Assembly: GCA_963922205.1 (NCBI GenBank)
Contig: CAWUHX010000138.1
Location: 62,001-126,000, forward strand
Length of the DNA: 64,000 bases
DNA from: Romanomermis culicivorax
Taxonomy: Eukaryota > Nematoda > Enoplea > Mermithida > Mermithidae
Direction of reading: 5' to 3'
Shown here: one piece after another, positions 39,813 to 54,100 of the stretch
How positions within the stretch are numbered: the stretch's first letter is position 1
Layout: every line of letters starts with the position of its first letter
The notes under the pieces: model-generated
Seen by the model: only the letters and a program-made list of their open reading frames with translations
Told to the model about the DNA's origin: nothing
Databases searched by the model: none
Translations under genes and position numbers: made by a program

Positions 39813-42800
39813 TGTTACTTTCACAGCTACTTAAGAATGTATGAAATAAAATATAAAAAGATGAAACTCTGCGGCATCATAGGGGAAGGTGCTCGGAAGT
39901 GTCCTAAACAGGATTTTTCTTTTTTTCCTTCACATTTTCGTCAGTTTAAACTTTTTTTGTATAGTGTAAAATGTTCAATCGTGAAACGGTTAATACATCA
40001 AACTATAGCCTGTTGGCTATTGGATAATTCTATAGTACAGAAAATAAACGGGGCAGACAGGGTGACCTTGACTTCTGAGTGATTTCCATGAGTAGATCTT
40101 CTTCAGATCTTCAGAGCTGTGCAGCTCCCCAAACGGTATAAAAATTTTGATGAAAATTTTGCTGATAAAGCAAGAATTCATTAGCTATATAAAATAAGAA
40201 AATAAAATTCTCCGACATCCTATGGGAAGGTCGTCGGGAGTTCTCGCAAACAAAATTTTTCCAATTTCGACGGCTCATTTTCGAAACTTTAAACTCTTTT
40301 AAAAAGTATAATATACAATAATTTACTGTAAAAGTTACACTAAAAGATAGCACATCTCCAGTGTAAATTGAATATTTTTTTATCGAGTTAGATTACTCCA
40401 ATTCTGAAATATAGCTTCGCTAACAAGACCAGTGATATTCCAAAAAATCGGCAATTTTCAAATTTTGGCTCACTGTTGTCGCTTGAATTTTCATTTTAAA
40501 GCAAAATCAATGATACCACGGAACTTAGCGCGCAAAACTACCGAAAATGTCTCATTTTGAGGTATGATTAATGTTCAACTTATCATAGCGAAGGTCGAAC
40601 ATCTCAGAAATCGTGTCTTAAAAATACATACAGTCTTTGTTTTGAAATGCAATTTTTTCGCGGAGATGAAAGAGAGTACAGCCGTGTCATCGTATTTTTG
40701 CTCATGATGTTAACTTCACAATATTTATTTTATGAAACGTTTACGAAAGATTTACAGGTTAAAAATTTCAGATACAGGTTGTTCACTTACAAACCTGTAA
40801 ATTTATCGACTCATGGAACGTTCACATTACAGGGCAGGTATATATGAAATATTGTATAAGCTTCATTTTTAAAACCACAAAACAATAGAGTTCACATTCG
40901 AATATAGTGCATATGGTGAACGAAACAGTAGCTCCTTTTTAATTCGTCTATAAATCCGGCAATAATCCCAATCCTCACACAATATCCTTTCTGTCTACAG
41001 TGAGAAATGCACTATGCAACTGTTTAACTTGATGATATATGCTCCATTATTCCGAAGGTAAGAAACCGTATCATAAATCTACAATTTATTTTATGTTTAA
41101 TACATCAAATTTCATTTCATTCTAACTGAACTGAGTTTTTTAAACAGATCATATCAATTAAAAATTTTATTGGCTACCAAGTGCTAATTTGTACAACTTC
41201 AACCAAAATACAATAGAAATATTCAAATCAATCACGAAGACATTTCTGTCAGTGCAACGTCTACATTACTCAAAATTATGCACATTCAGAAAGTCATTTT
41301 ACGCTACTTTTATGTTATCTCACAATTGCAACATTACAGTATTTGTCAAAAATTGGTTCCTGATACACATTAAAGAAAAAAACAGTATTTCGGCTATAAC
41401 ACAAAATGATGCTAAGAAGTATTTGCTTTTTCAAACATCCCTTCTTTAAACTTATTCATCAAAGGTTAAAACTTGATTATTACGTGTGAAGATCAGTTTA
41501 AACGTGGAAAGTAAACCGTTGTATTCGATAGTTCCGTAGTCAACTGAACTGAGCATGGAATGCCACACTTATCGTTTTCTTTGTGGCCGATCTTCACACT
41601 GGAATTTGCATAAATGTACAAAAAGTGGAAATTCACCTTCCATATCTCTGGAACAAGAAAAGATACCAGCATGCAGCAAGTAACATGAACTATAGTCTGC
41701 TATTATGAAATGCGCATTTGAAAAATGACTAAAACAAGTACCGTTCTCAATGTCGTTTACACGTGGCGTTTACTGTAGCATTTTCATTTAAAAAATTAGT
41801 AATGATTAGTTGAGGGCCCGAATTCCCAGTCCTATATGTCATATGATTTAGCAGGGTATCGCTACAGTGAAACAGTACTGGTTTTGACTTTTGTCATTTA
41901 CCAGAATTTTAAGAAAAACCAACTGTCGCTATACCCTATTCATTTTGAAACAATCGGTGCGGCGAGGTCGCAGTCAAACATTTTGTTTAATAATGGAAGG
42001 CTGGTTGACTCTATTCAATAAATTTTTTTTTCATGATACAGAGTCCTTGATGGTCATTCCTTTCAATCACTTCAAGATTGTCGAAAGTATTTTGTGAGGC
42101 TATGTTTACCGAAACTCCAAAGCTAGATCGATGATTTCAAAATGAATGGGTTGTAGTATCAGAAGAACTTTTTTCGGCAATAATGGACTTTAACATTATG
42201 AGTAAAAATTCTTTATCGCTTGTTTTTCCGTTAACATAATTGGTAATAATTCTTTATCTCTTGCTTCTACTGTAATTCCCAAATATTCTTACCGACGCCT
42301 GCTGTGCTGCCGTATTAAGAGAAATATACAGTAAGCCAAACGAAATTGAGAAAAACATAGCGAAATGTATTTTCGGATCAACAAGAAACCGCACTGATCG
42401 CTCAAAAGTAAAAATTGGCGTAATTTGTGTCAGAAAACATGGACCTAAAGTATTTTGTTTGCCGCGCATGACTTTGAATGACGTTTCTGAGATTTAATTA
42501 GTTTGGCAGGCTTTTTTTGAAATGAATATAATCTTCTATAATTAAATTTTCTAATCCGGTTTTTCCAAAATGAACTTTGCATAAAATCCTATATGAAAGA
42601 ATGTTTTGACACGCTGAACTTTCATTTTTTGTAAGGGTGTGGAATCTTTTGTTTATCACTTTATTCAAACCGGAAGTTCGAAGGTCAGTTTTTTTGTTCA
42701 TTTGCATACTAGCTGACCAAATATTTTTACTAAGCTTTAGCCTATTTGGAAGCAACAAGCAACGTATTTTCTGATACAACGAAAAAACGAAAACTATACG

Positions 42801-43621
42801 GAGCGATCTTTTTCTTTTTTCGATCATATGCGGGAATATTTAGTTTCTTGCCTCTTGCCTTGTTCATATTCCAAGCCTATATTATCATGAAAAAATTAAT
42901 TTTTCATTTTTAAAATTTTTCTATACGTAAGCTGCGGAATATTTAGAAATCAGCGAAATTATTTTATTCAACAGATCTTCTTTTAGGAGTCGATTCTTTT
43001 GAGATTATCCAAAAAACGATGAAAAAACTATAAGAAAAGACTTATAAGCCTCCTTAATGTGTCGGTGGATTTCAAATAAAAATAAAATTTTGATGTAGGA
43101 CTGTAGATAAGTTTCCTGGTAATGACTTGAAAAAACTCGAACCCCTGATTGTTAAGCTTAGTGTAATATAGCCAATTTAGATTAATTGGTTTCCTGACCG
43201 CCCACATTCACACCGAATCCGACGTGGAGCAAAGCCTTGTCCATTTGAACAAATGAAATGAATAAGCAGTAGATGCGTTCTTTGGTTACAATAATAGTGA
43301 CAAATAAGTTGATAGTATTATAAGCCTTTTCTTTTGATGACGGCTATTTAAGTCATTCTAAAATCTGCAAATTGTGATCAGAAAATTTTCTGTTCGATCA
43401 TAAGGTATAAGCACCAAAAAGCAACGCGTTCTTCCCTTGAGCAGTGCATTGTAGCGCTGGCTTACCTTCTTAGTCTGTTTTTACAGGCTCTTAGCTATTT
43501 CTTCAAGCCACAGATCAATGAAAATTTATGAGTTTATTGATTACTATTTTAAAATATCCTTTGTGAAAAATTTTGCTCTGTAATATATTATGCACACTAT
43601 TGCATTACTCAATTACTCATA
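39813..43621. other. Host non-coding DNA with scattered relics
   Basis: No supported exon. An ACTATAGTCTGCTATTATGAAATG end near 41690 belongs to the MITE family of 17214. Otherwise AT-rich with TACAGT words. Confidence 0.4.
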
Positions 43622-43867
43622 TATAGTCTGTTTTTCTTTAAATGCTTGTAAATAATAACGTGAAAAGTAAATTCTATAATATGTGTTCACAATTTTCTAC
43701 TGAACCACATGTCATACAAGACTAAAAATTTTTGAGCTTACTCTATTAGCCTTCAACATTGTTTGAGAAAATGTCTACGGTAAAAACTTGGTGTGAGCGA
43801 TTTAGGCGGCAGTGCAAGTTTTTGTCATTTTCCAGTTTACGAGCATTTTATTGAAAACAGACGGTAG
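43622..43867. mobile_element. MITE, same family as 17214-17449
   Basis: Left end TATAGTCTGTTTTTCTTTAAA; right end TTATTGAAAACAGACGGTAG. A second, more diverged unit starts immediately (43865-44066), sharing the junction. No coding capacity. Confidence 0.5.
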
Positions 43868-45138
43868 TCTGTTTTTATTGGAACTCGTCTCAAGAATAAT
43901 AATTGAAACTATTTTCCTCTAAACTATAAATGAAAGTCCAGCAAGTTTCTCGATCATTCGTGTGCAATTTTTTGAGTAAAAACTTTACAGCAAATTTTGG
44001 TGCAAATGATTTTGAAAGTTTTTAAATTTTTTAGTCTTTCTCTTCAGAAGCATTTTAAAAAACTGAGCTTTTGAAAAACCGTTTTTGTATGAAGCAGTCC
44101 GGAGTTTCAGCGTATATTCTTGTGAAAATTCCTAGTGCCACTTGCCTTTGCATCTCGACTACAATCAGATGAGTGAACTAATCTAATCCGATGCTATTTT
44201 GCTGTCCTTGTTGACAAAACGTTCGATTGATGTCTGCGCTCGTTCAACAGCTTCGAGACTTTTTCTTATCATCCTCTATTACTCGTTAATCTGCTTTTGG
44301 CATGACAACTAAGTAAATACACCGTAATCTAATCTGCCTGAGCAAAATATTGATTTTCCTATAGAGCACCACTATACCTAAAATCCATATTTATTCATCA
44401 TTTTTGTACAAAAATCTTAACCTAACTTACTATTACGAGTATTTATGTTTTCAGGCGTAACACAAGTTCAACGAAAAAATCTTTCCGTATTGACAAACTA
44501 GTTTTTCTTATTTCTCAACAAATTTTTACCTTTCAGTTACAGCAGTGCGAAGAGTACGACTAGAAATCTTTTAAATGCTGCTGCCAAGCTAACGTAGTAT
44601 TTTGGGCAGCATAATATTTTAGATTATCTCTTTCTGGAATGCTTTTCGTAGAATGTTTTCTTCTGCTCCAAGTGTTGTCGAATATCTAGTGAACGGACTG
44701 ACGTAACGCAAGTTGGGTAAACAAGTTTTAAATATCCATAGTCTGCTCACCATAAAATGCTCTGAAAATGAAAAATGACACAACACAAATAAGCAATGAC
44801 TTAAACTCATTCACTCAAGCTATTACTGTGTAATTTTTTACTCAAAAGATTTCTGAGACATGGAGATCTAATAAATTTCCAGTCTGAGTCCTTGCAAAGA
44901 TTTTTTGATTTATCACGCAAATTCATACTAAATAAAGAGATCTGTGGGCACGTTCGAGAATTTTTTTCTACTATAAACGTACAGTTGTAAAAACAAATAG
45001 AAAATTTTGTATGAGATTTCTGGTAAATTTTGCAAAGTAATAGCTACAGCAAGCCAAAAATTTGACTAGCGGCCGCTTTGATCATAAAATGACCAGATTT
45101 TGTTATTTATCTATTTTTCGGTATATTTCGCTACATTT
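43868..45138. other. Intergenic DNA upstream of the innexin gene
   Basis: Contains the second MITE unit to about 44066 and another related end near 44738. The innexin promoter should lie here or further upstream, but no motif can be assigned. Confidence 0.35.
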
Positions 45139-45141
45139 CAG
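45139..45141 (+). promoter_or_regulatory. Candidate spliced-leader acceptor of the innexin mRNA
   Basis: CTACATTTCAG ends here, six bases before the innexin ATG at 45148. A strong acceptor with no upstream coding exon is what nematode spliced-leader trans-splicing predicts; an ordinary 5' UTR intron is the alternative. Confidence 0.5.
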
Positions 45142-45147
45142 GAAATC

Positions 45148-48100
45148 ATGATCGAAACTTCGTTGAAATACCTCAAGTTTTTGGGTGTACGACACGACGA
45201 CGATGGCGTCGATCGTATGCACTACTTCGTAACTTCGAATATGTTGATCGTGCTGTCGTTGTTGATCAGTTACAAACAATTCGGTAGCCGACCAATCGAG
45301 TGTTTGACGCCTAAAATGTTTCCCAAATCTTACGAAGATGTAAGTAAACTGTAATATTTTTTGTTTTTGTTTTGATTTCTCTTTCTATGAGCATAGTACG
45401 CCGAAAACTATTGTTGGGCTCAAGACACTTATATAGTGACATTCGACGAAAAGATGCCAAAAGTTCAACAACGTTATGAAGAAGAAAGACGAATCAGTTA
45501 CTATCAATGGGTGCCGTTTTTCCTTTTATTCCAAGCCTTGTGCTTCAGGCTGCCAAGTTTCTTGTGGAAACATTTGTCTACTCAATCAGGTAATTTGAAA
45601 AATTTGACGTTTTAGAATTTGGAGGACTTAGAAAACTGTTCTTTCTTGCTGAATTAAAATGTCGTAGAATTAGAACATTGCTTTTGATCTTTGTCGTCGA
45701 ATCGAAAATGTTAAGCCATATTTAGAAGTGAAAAATCCTAGCATAGTTGTCGGTGACAGTCGGCGATTCTATGGAATAAATAGGTAATTTGCAGAAAGCC
45801 CAATTCGGAAGTAAAAAGTTCTAGGATTTTTGTCTCCAACAATCGGCGATAGTCGGCGGCTGCACTTCTGAATTGCGCTTTACTTGAAAAAATTCGTTAT
45901 TACTTAAAAAGCATTGTTACTTTCGAATATGACGCTCGACGTTTTTACAAGATGCATCGCGAAAATTTTTTGATGCACCACAAAAGAATCGAGATGCTGT
46001 CAGAGTTTTTCTCACTTTTTTCAAGTGTATCGCAATTTGTTTGATCTTTCCGCAAGTGCCATCTTGAAAGAAAATCAAGAAGATGTCATTTTGAAAAAAA
46101 TCAAAATGTCATCTTTGTAACGTACCTGCTAAAGCAGTACTGTAAACATGTAGCATACTGTATGTAATAAACATTTATTAGATATTATTTTATTTTCACA
46201 TTTTATCGTCTCAAGGATGTCTGGGATTCACACCCAAACATTCCTACAAAATTACGTGAAGTACTTTATTTTGATCCGTTCACACCCCGGTAGCCCAATT
46301 AAGATGCCCTAATTAATTTGCACAAATGGCAGCTGTTCCCCTAGAACCTACACTAAACTACACATTCCACAGCTACCGTAATCCCCCGTAAAAATCGTAA
46401 ACAACACCTGCACACAGTAAAATACATAGAAACCCCGCCAGACAGTAGTCTCGAGTGTAACGGTAGCGGCGGCCCCGCAAAACATGTGTATACAGAGAAA
46501 CCGATACAGGAAGCATGCACAGAAGCACAGAGGTGTGGCCAAACCCACCGTGGAAAGCAAGCAAAGCACAGAAAGCATACAGTACCAGGAAAGCATTAGA
46601 GAGGTGTAACTAAGTAAGCATAAAAAGCGTAGCAGGAAACGACGATTGGCGGAAGAAGATGGACAGAAGCTCGACCTCCCACAACGCCCAGGGAGTGGCC
46701 AGAATCGCTGTATAAAAGAAGAAGCAAAGCGTGATTTGATTATTCATTCTTATTCTTGTGGTTTTTACGTTTTGACTTCCACGCTCGCCCCGTCTTTTTA
46801 TTTGCAAGCGGCCGACTATCCGAAAGCAACTTAAACCGAGGCCCCCGTTCGTATTATAAATCGAAGCGCGTTTTTATTGTCGACGTTCAAGCGACCGTCG
46901 ATCACCCGTTGTTATTGTAACCGTACGCCAGCGCCCCCGTCCCGTTATTTGTCCCCGCTGTATCGACCGATTGGTTAGAAGTAAAGTACCTCACACAAAT
47001 CTGGTCGTTACATATTTTGGTGACCGTACCATTATGTTAACCACTGGAACTCCCTGCCCCCAATTAAGGTGTACTCTTATCAGGGCATTTAGAAGCATTA
47101 GATAATACAGTAGTAATCATTTCCTACAGTAAGACAGTATTCGTAGAAAGCAAACTGGAAATCCCCTCCAACGAGACATTAAGCGATACATTTAAACGAA
47201 TACAGCGTGAAGCAAAAATTGAAGCATTTAAGCAGAAATCCCAACGTAAACCAAGAATGACCCACCAAACGCAAGATCATTTAGGAGAAATCGTTAGAGA
47301 ACAGATAAGCGATTTGTTTTCAGAACATTTTCGTACCCTACGCACACAATTGAATCAGAATACAGTAAACCCTACCCTAATAGACGATCTAAGAACAGCA
47401 AACATTCGTTATAACATGGCAAACAATTTCTACGCGAAACCTACAGTATTCACGGGCGGCGTGACCCAACATTTTGGTGAATGGAACAAAAGATTAGAAC
47501 AATTCATGGCACTCCAAGGCATGAAAGATACAGACGTACAGTTAAAGTTGGCATGTTTAGAAATTCATTTAGGAGGAGCCGCGTTAGCAAAATTCAAAAG
47601 TTTAGCAAATTCCGAAAACCCTCCCCACACATACGAGCAGTATAAAGTCGCATTACAGGCATTTTTCCCAAACAATAGAGATAATGAACTACATCAACAA
47701 TTCCTACGCGAAAGAAAGCAAAAGCGATCCGAAACAGTAACGGAATTCTTATTTGATCTAGAACATCTCGCAACCCTCGCCTACCCTAACTTTAACACAG
47801 ACGCACGAGAAATGATCATAAAACCCCTCTTTGTAGAAGGCATGCAAAACGAAATCAGGGAAGCAATTAAGTATAGAAGGTTCGCAACTCTAAAAGAAAT
47901 GTCAGACGAAGCAGCTTACATTGAACAGCAAATTCTTAGAAATGAGTTAAAATCTAACGCCCTCCCCTTTATACCCCCAAAACCCGAACCCATCTTTTCC
48001 CTAACCAAAAACACAGACCAACAGGATCTTTTGCATCAGTTAGAACAACAAGTAAAAGATTTACAGTTGCAAATCAAACAAAAGCCCCAACCCCCACAAC

Positions 48101-51100
48101 AGAGTAGCTACAACAATTTCAGTAACAATACTTTCAGCAGGAATAATGCTTACAGGAACAATACCACCCCTAGGCAACCCACATGCTTCCAGTGTGGACA
48201 AATCGGACACGTAGCTCGTAATTGTAAATCAGTAGGTACCCGAAAATCATGTGAAATCTGTTTCCGTAATAATCACAGTACACGTGATTGTAAAAGCCGA
48301 TGCATCCACTGCTCCCGAACAGGACATAGATCAGATAACTGCCTTTCAAAACCCTACTCCAATTTTCAATGTTTCATATGCAAGCAGAGAGGTCATACAA
48401 GCAGATATTGTCCAAATCAGCAGAGTCGTAATATTCAAAATTGCATTGAGTACAGGCAACCCCAACCCCTCATGGACATTGATGACCCCGCATTTTACTC
48501 AAAATTCCCCGCCATAACTAACGGCCCTCAGACTACTTTAGGAACTATTATGCCCAACACCCACCGCCGTAATGACGAATACATCCTTGATCTGGACGTA
48601 CCCGATTGGTGCGCCATGTCACCACCCCCCACGCCTGAAGCCACAAAAATCGAAAAATCGCCGCCCACCATCCCCGTAGGCTACAAGATCCCCTGAAAGC
48701 AAGACACTAGGCCGCCCACCGCCCCTGAAACCCCGTCGAAAACAGGCCGCAACTTGTTATCCCTTCTCCATGGCCTGACCCCCGAACCCTACCAATTCCG
48801 CCCCCGCCAAACACTACTACCAACCCCCGCAAGTAAGCAAGTCCAAACCCCATCCCATAACTCAACTTCTAAAGTTTTACAGAATGTTCAGATTTCAAAC
48901 CGGCCACCCCCCCAGCTCAACATCGCAAAAGGACAACACCAAAAGCCCCAACACCAAACCGGCCACAATGAAAACATACAGTGCCCCGCCGCCTCCACTA
49001 AAACATTCTATTGGCCGATGTTTTGTATTTTTCTTTGTATAATAATCCCCACATCGTGTAGTGCCCAATTTCAGATGTGTGGAACTTCATTGAGCGGTCA
49101 CTCAGTCAGCATACCAAAACTTGTATCATGCATGCCCCCTTCCACAGTAGACAAACCCGTACAAACATTCGGAAAAATCTATATCCCCTCCACTAAGCCC
49201 CACATTACAGACGCATACAAATGCAGTGTTCGCAAACGCAAAATTTGTACTAATACAGGATTTTTTGGATCAAAAGGTATTGTCTTCGACCAAACCAAAA
49301 TGCAAAATCTAACCCCACATGTTTGTAAGGCAATCGTTATAGACAAAGAACACAACGGTCAAAAATTATACAAAACCCAACCAGGATTTTGGTCAACAAA
49401 TAACCCCCTAAGCGTAGAATACACATGGTGTTGTACAGACCATTGTACCTCGGTCACTAACTTCATCATAGAAACAGGACAAATAGCATCTTGGAATGGA
49501 AAATCCATGACAGGTACATTAGGCGACCTAGGGTCTGCAAACCGACATCAGGTCATTGTGTCACAGCCGACGGATCCATTATCTGGAACGAAACAGCATT
49601 TGAAAACTTATGCCCCTTCGAATACAAAAATACACATCCCATAAAACTCACGCCAACCCACATGATAATAGAAGAGCTACAAGGTGCATTTTCGGTTAAA
49701 AACACACTCTTTTCAAACCCCAATTGCCCAGAAATCCAAGACAGCATTCTAACCGAACAAGGCATTATTGTACAATTAGACAAAAACACACCACATCGTA
49801 ACGCATTTTTAACCCCAAAAACCAACGAAACTCATACTACACTATACGATTTTGATGATTTTGAACCCATCAATGCAAAACTAAACTATCTAGCAGACAA
49901 AATACAGGAATTCGAAATTCAAAATTTCAAAAATGTATGGAGTGAATTATGCAGACAGGCACAGCATCACCTTGATCTCGTATAGCAAATTTTACGTCTT
50001 GATGCAACCCTTGGAGCGTGTGCATTCCTACAGAGAACCGACATCATAACAGAATTCACAGGAGAAGCCCTCACAGTCTGGCCCTGCAAGCAAGTAAACG
50101 CATCCAAAGTCTTTTACAACCATAAAATCAACCAAACATGCTACAAACTTTTGCCCATCCTTGTAGGAATCGAAATCATGTTTTCAAATCCAGGAGGCAA
50201 CGATTTGACCCCTTTTTCACAAACCGTTGACTGCCATCACATGCATGTAGCCCTTTACAAACAGAATAATACATGGGTCAGTGAAACAGGATCCCCGCAT
50301 GTCACAAACTTACCCTTAGAAATTGTCTGGAACCAAAATTTTTCCCTTTTCCATTTTAATACACCCGCAATTTTCCTTGATCAACTTGCAACAATTTTGA
50401 CAAACTTACTCTTTTTGAAACAATACATTTATAAAACTCACACACTTGAAAACGTTGTTAAAAAACTCGTCAATTATACAGCCCAAATGTCTCTCAATTC
50501 CGATACAGTTTACAACATGATCTCAGGAACTGGCCAAGCACTCGGAAATACACTCTCTGGTGCCGGTCAAGGCATAGAACATGTAATAACCGGTACCACC
50601 CAAAGTCTCATGGACGGATTAAACAATTTACTCAAAGGACCCCTGCAAATCATTATCAATCTCGCTGTTATTACTGTAGTTATTGCAGGCGTCTTTTATT
50701 CATTTCTCGTTCTTCGAAAATATTTCCCCTCCCCAAAGCATCAGGTCACACATGAACATGCGTATGAAATACCATCAAACAACAGACATTTACATGAGAC
50801 CATTCCCCCATCATTCGGCCATGCTCTTTTAGAATTAGCTAATCGTCGTGGGGCACAAACACAGCAGAAATATGTCCTTGTCGATATTGATACCCCCCGA
50901 ACCCCTGCAATCGAACTCATTAATCAAATTCAGCAATCTGCATCAAACAAGCCACCCCAGAATGTACCTGAAAAACATACCCCTCACATCCGGATTACAC
51001 TTAACGGCAAATTAATGACAAAAGGCATGATTGACATTGGTGCAGTTTACTCACTCATTGATTCCCGAGTCGCGCAACTTTTACAATTAGACATGAAACC

Positions 51101-54100
51101 CCCGCTAGTCCAAGCAAAAGCAGCAAATAATCTCCCGATTCACTTTGTAGGAACCACTTTTGTCACAGTGACAGCCCAAACAATCCAGGAAACAATCATG
51201 GTCCATATCCAAAAAGATTGCACAGCCGACATCCTTCTAGGTAAAAACTTCCTCAGTCGATTTTCGGAATATACTATCAACAATCAAAAATCACAGGTCA
51301 AATTTGGCAATGTCATACTACCTTGTGACGGCCTAGAATACAGCCCACTTTCGACCCATGGTGGAACTTATCTAGACGAGAAATTAGAATTACCACCCCG
51401 TACAGTAACCGAATTTACTGTCCCCTTGCCCAAATCGTACTTACAGGTCAAACAGCTTGAATTCACCCCAAAACCCAAACAGAATCCCAAAGTCCATTTC
51501 GCAGCTTGTATCTCAGAAAACCAAAACCGTCGCATACATATATCCGTCCTAAACACGCAAGAAACAGCTCAAATTCTTTACCCTGGAACATGCATTGGCA
51601 CAGTCTCTTGTTACATCCCAAAACAAAATGCTCCCCCTAATCTAACCCCTTCAACCCAAAACCAGCCCAACCCGTTTGACACATTCACATGGTTAAAAGA
51701 AAATGTCAATTTAACCTCCAGTGACCTCACAGAAGCAGAAAAAACGCAACTCCTCCACGCCCTATTGAAGTATCCCACATTATATGCTAAATCCAAAATG
51801 GATGTAGGTAGAACCACCCTCGTTTCACATACAATTGACACCAATGGCTCCCAACCTGTACGTAGACAACTTTATCGGACCTCCCCAAAAGAAAAGCAAA
51901 TCATACAAGCAGAAGTTGAGCAACTCGCAGCAGCAGGTGTCATAAGCCAAAGCAATGCCCCATGGTGTACCAACACAGTTTTAGTCCCAAAAAAAGATGG
52001 AGGCCATCGTTTATGCATTGATTTTAGAGGCCTCAACAAAGTCACCAAAAAAGATACCTACCCCTTACCCCGTATAGACGAAATTCTAGACACCCTCTGT
52101 GGAATGAAATATTTCACCTCCCTTGACCAATCCAATGCATACTATTCGATTCCCATAGCACAAGCAGACAGAGAAAAAACGGCCTTCAATTGCTCAGCTG
52201 GCCAGTATCAATTCAATTACCTCCCTTTTGGACTCACCAATGCCCCAGCCACATTCCAAAGGTTAATGGATGTTATTCTTTCGGGCCTGCAATGGAACAC
52301 ATGCCTTGTATATCTCGACGATGTTTTGGTATTCGCAGACTCCCATGCCCAAATGCTGGAACGTTTAGACACTATTCTTGCCCGATTCTCACAAGCAGGC
52401 CTTAAACTAAACATACAAAAATGCAAATTCTGCCAGCCCCAAGTCCAATACTTAGGCCACGTCATTTCTCAGCAACGCATTTCACCAGATCCCCATAAGG
52501 TACAGGCCATCTATGACATACCCACACCCAAAAGCTCAAAAGAAGTCAAGTCATTCCTTGGCCTACCCTCATATTATCGCAGATTCATCCCAAATTGCTC
52601 TCAAGTTTCTAGCCCACTCACATCGCTACTCAAAAAGAATTCCGAATTTTCCTGGGGCCCTGAACAGCAAAACGCATTTACTAAGCTAAAAGAATTACTC
52701 ATTCATGCCCCAATACTGCAGCATCCCGATTTCACAAAACCGTTTATTCTGCAAACTGACGCCTCAAAACTCGGAATTGGCGCCATTCTCAGTCAATAGA
52801 TAGTAAAGGTCAGGATCGCCCCATTGCTTTTGGGAGCCGCACACTAAAACCCGCAGAACACAACTACCCGATCACTGAGTTGGAAACCCTTGCAGTAGTC
52901 GAGTTTGTCAAGTATTTCCGCCCTTATCTTTTCCAGCAACATGTTATTGTACACACTGACCACACAGCAGTTCAGGCAGTCTTACAAAAGGAAAACCCGT
53001 CCCCTCGCATTGCCCGTTGGGGATTAGCCCTCTCCGGTATTCAGCTAGACATTCGACCCAAGAAAGGCACTGCTAACGGCAACGCAGATGCAGTTTCTCG
53101 ATTCCCCTCACAGACAGCAAAGCAATCCTTTGATATTGAGCAATTAGAAACCCGCCCCGAAATATCAACTATCAATTCAGTTTTGGAAGCCGAAGCAACT
53201 GAACAAGAAGAGCAACAGAAAAACTTTGCCGAACTCCAACGCACTGATCCAACTGTCAAAAGTAATTTAGCAAAAATCGGCCAAAAACACCCCCTTACTC
53301 TGATCAAATTCGCAGTGCATCAAAACATTCTCTTCGGTATAGTCGACAAACAGGCAAAACTATACATTCCCAAGTCGCAAGTCCAGCATCTCATCGCCTC
53401 ACATCATGACAGCAAATTCACAGGTCATTTTGCGGCCCGGAAAACTTTACACTTGCTCCGACAAAAATATTTTTGGCCCCAAATGAGCCGTGATATCAAA
53501 CATTACTGCAAAACTTGCCACCCATGTCAGACACAGAAAGCTCTTTGGCACAAAGTGCATGCAAATTTAGTACCAATTCAGCCGACTGGCCCATTTGATA
53601 GAGTCGGTGTTGATTGCATGGGACCGTTACCCCTCACTGAAGACGGCAACCGATTCATTGTCGTTTTCATTGATTATTTCACAAAGTATGTAGAGGCATT
53701 CCCGACCCCTGACATCACTGCAGCCACTATTGCCAAGCTATTTGTAACCAAAATTGTTTGCCGTCATGGGTCCCCAAAAATCATCCATTGTGATCGTGGC
53801 TCCGATTTTGTATCCGATCTCTTCTCACGGATCACCAGTTTATGCAATACTCAGAAAATTCATACCACCCCATATCATCCCATTGCCAATGGGGAAGTTG
53901 AGCGTTGCAACCAAACCTTAGCCACCCGTATCCGCATGTACATCAATTCAAATCACACCGATTGGGATACTTATCTCCCATATGCTGTTTTTTCGATCAA
54001 CATTCATAAAAATGATAGCACATCATATCCCCCATTTGAATTACTCCACGGTAGACAAGCTAATCTGCCGTCAGATGCAGCTTTAAACTTCTTCCCCACA

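Noticed and set aside
46348-46834. Small genes inside the LTR (also 54748-55234)
   Set aside because: Identical frames occur in both LTRs, antisense or short, as expected from duplicated LTR sequence.
48697-50825. Envelope-like region as an unrelated later insertion
   Set aside because: It is in frame with gag on one side and protease on the other and shows no target duplication; siblings are needed to settle it.
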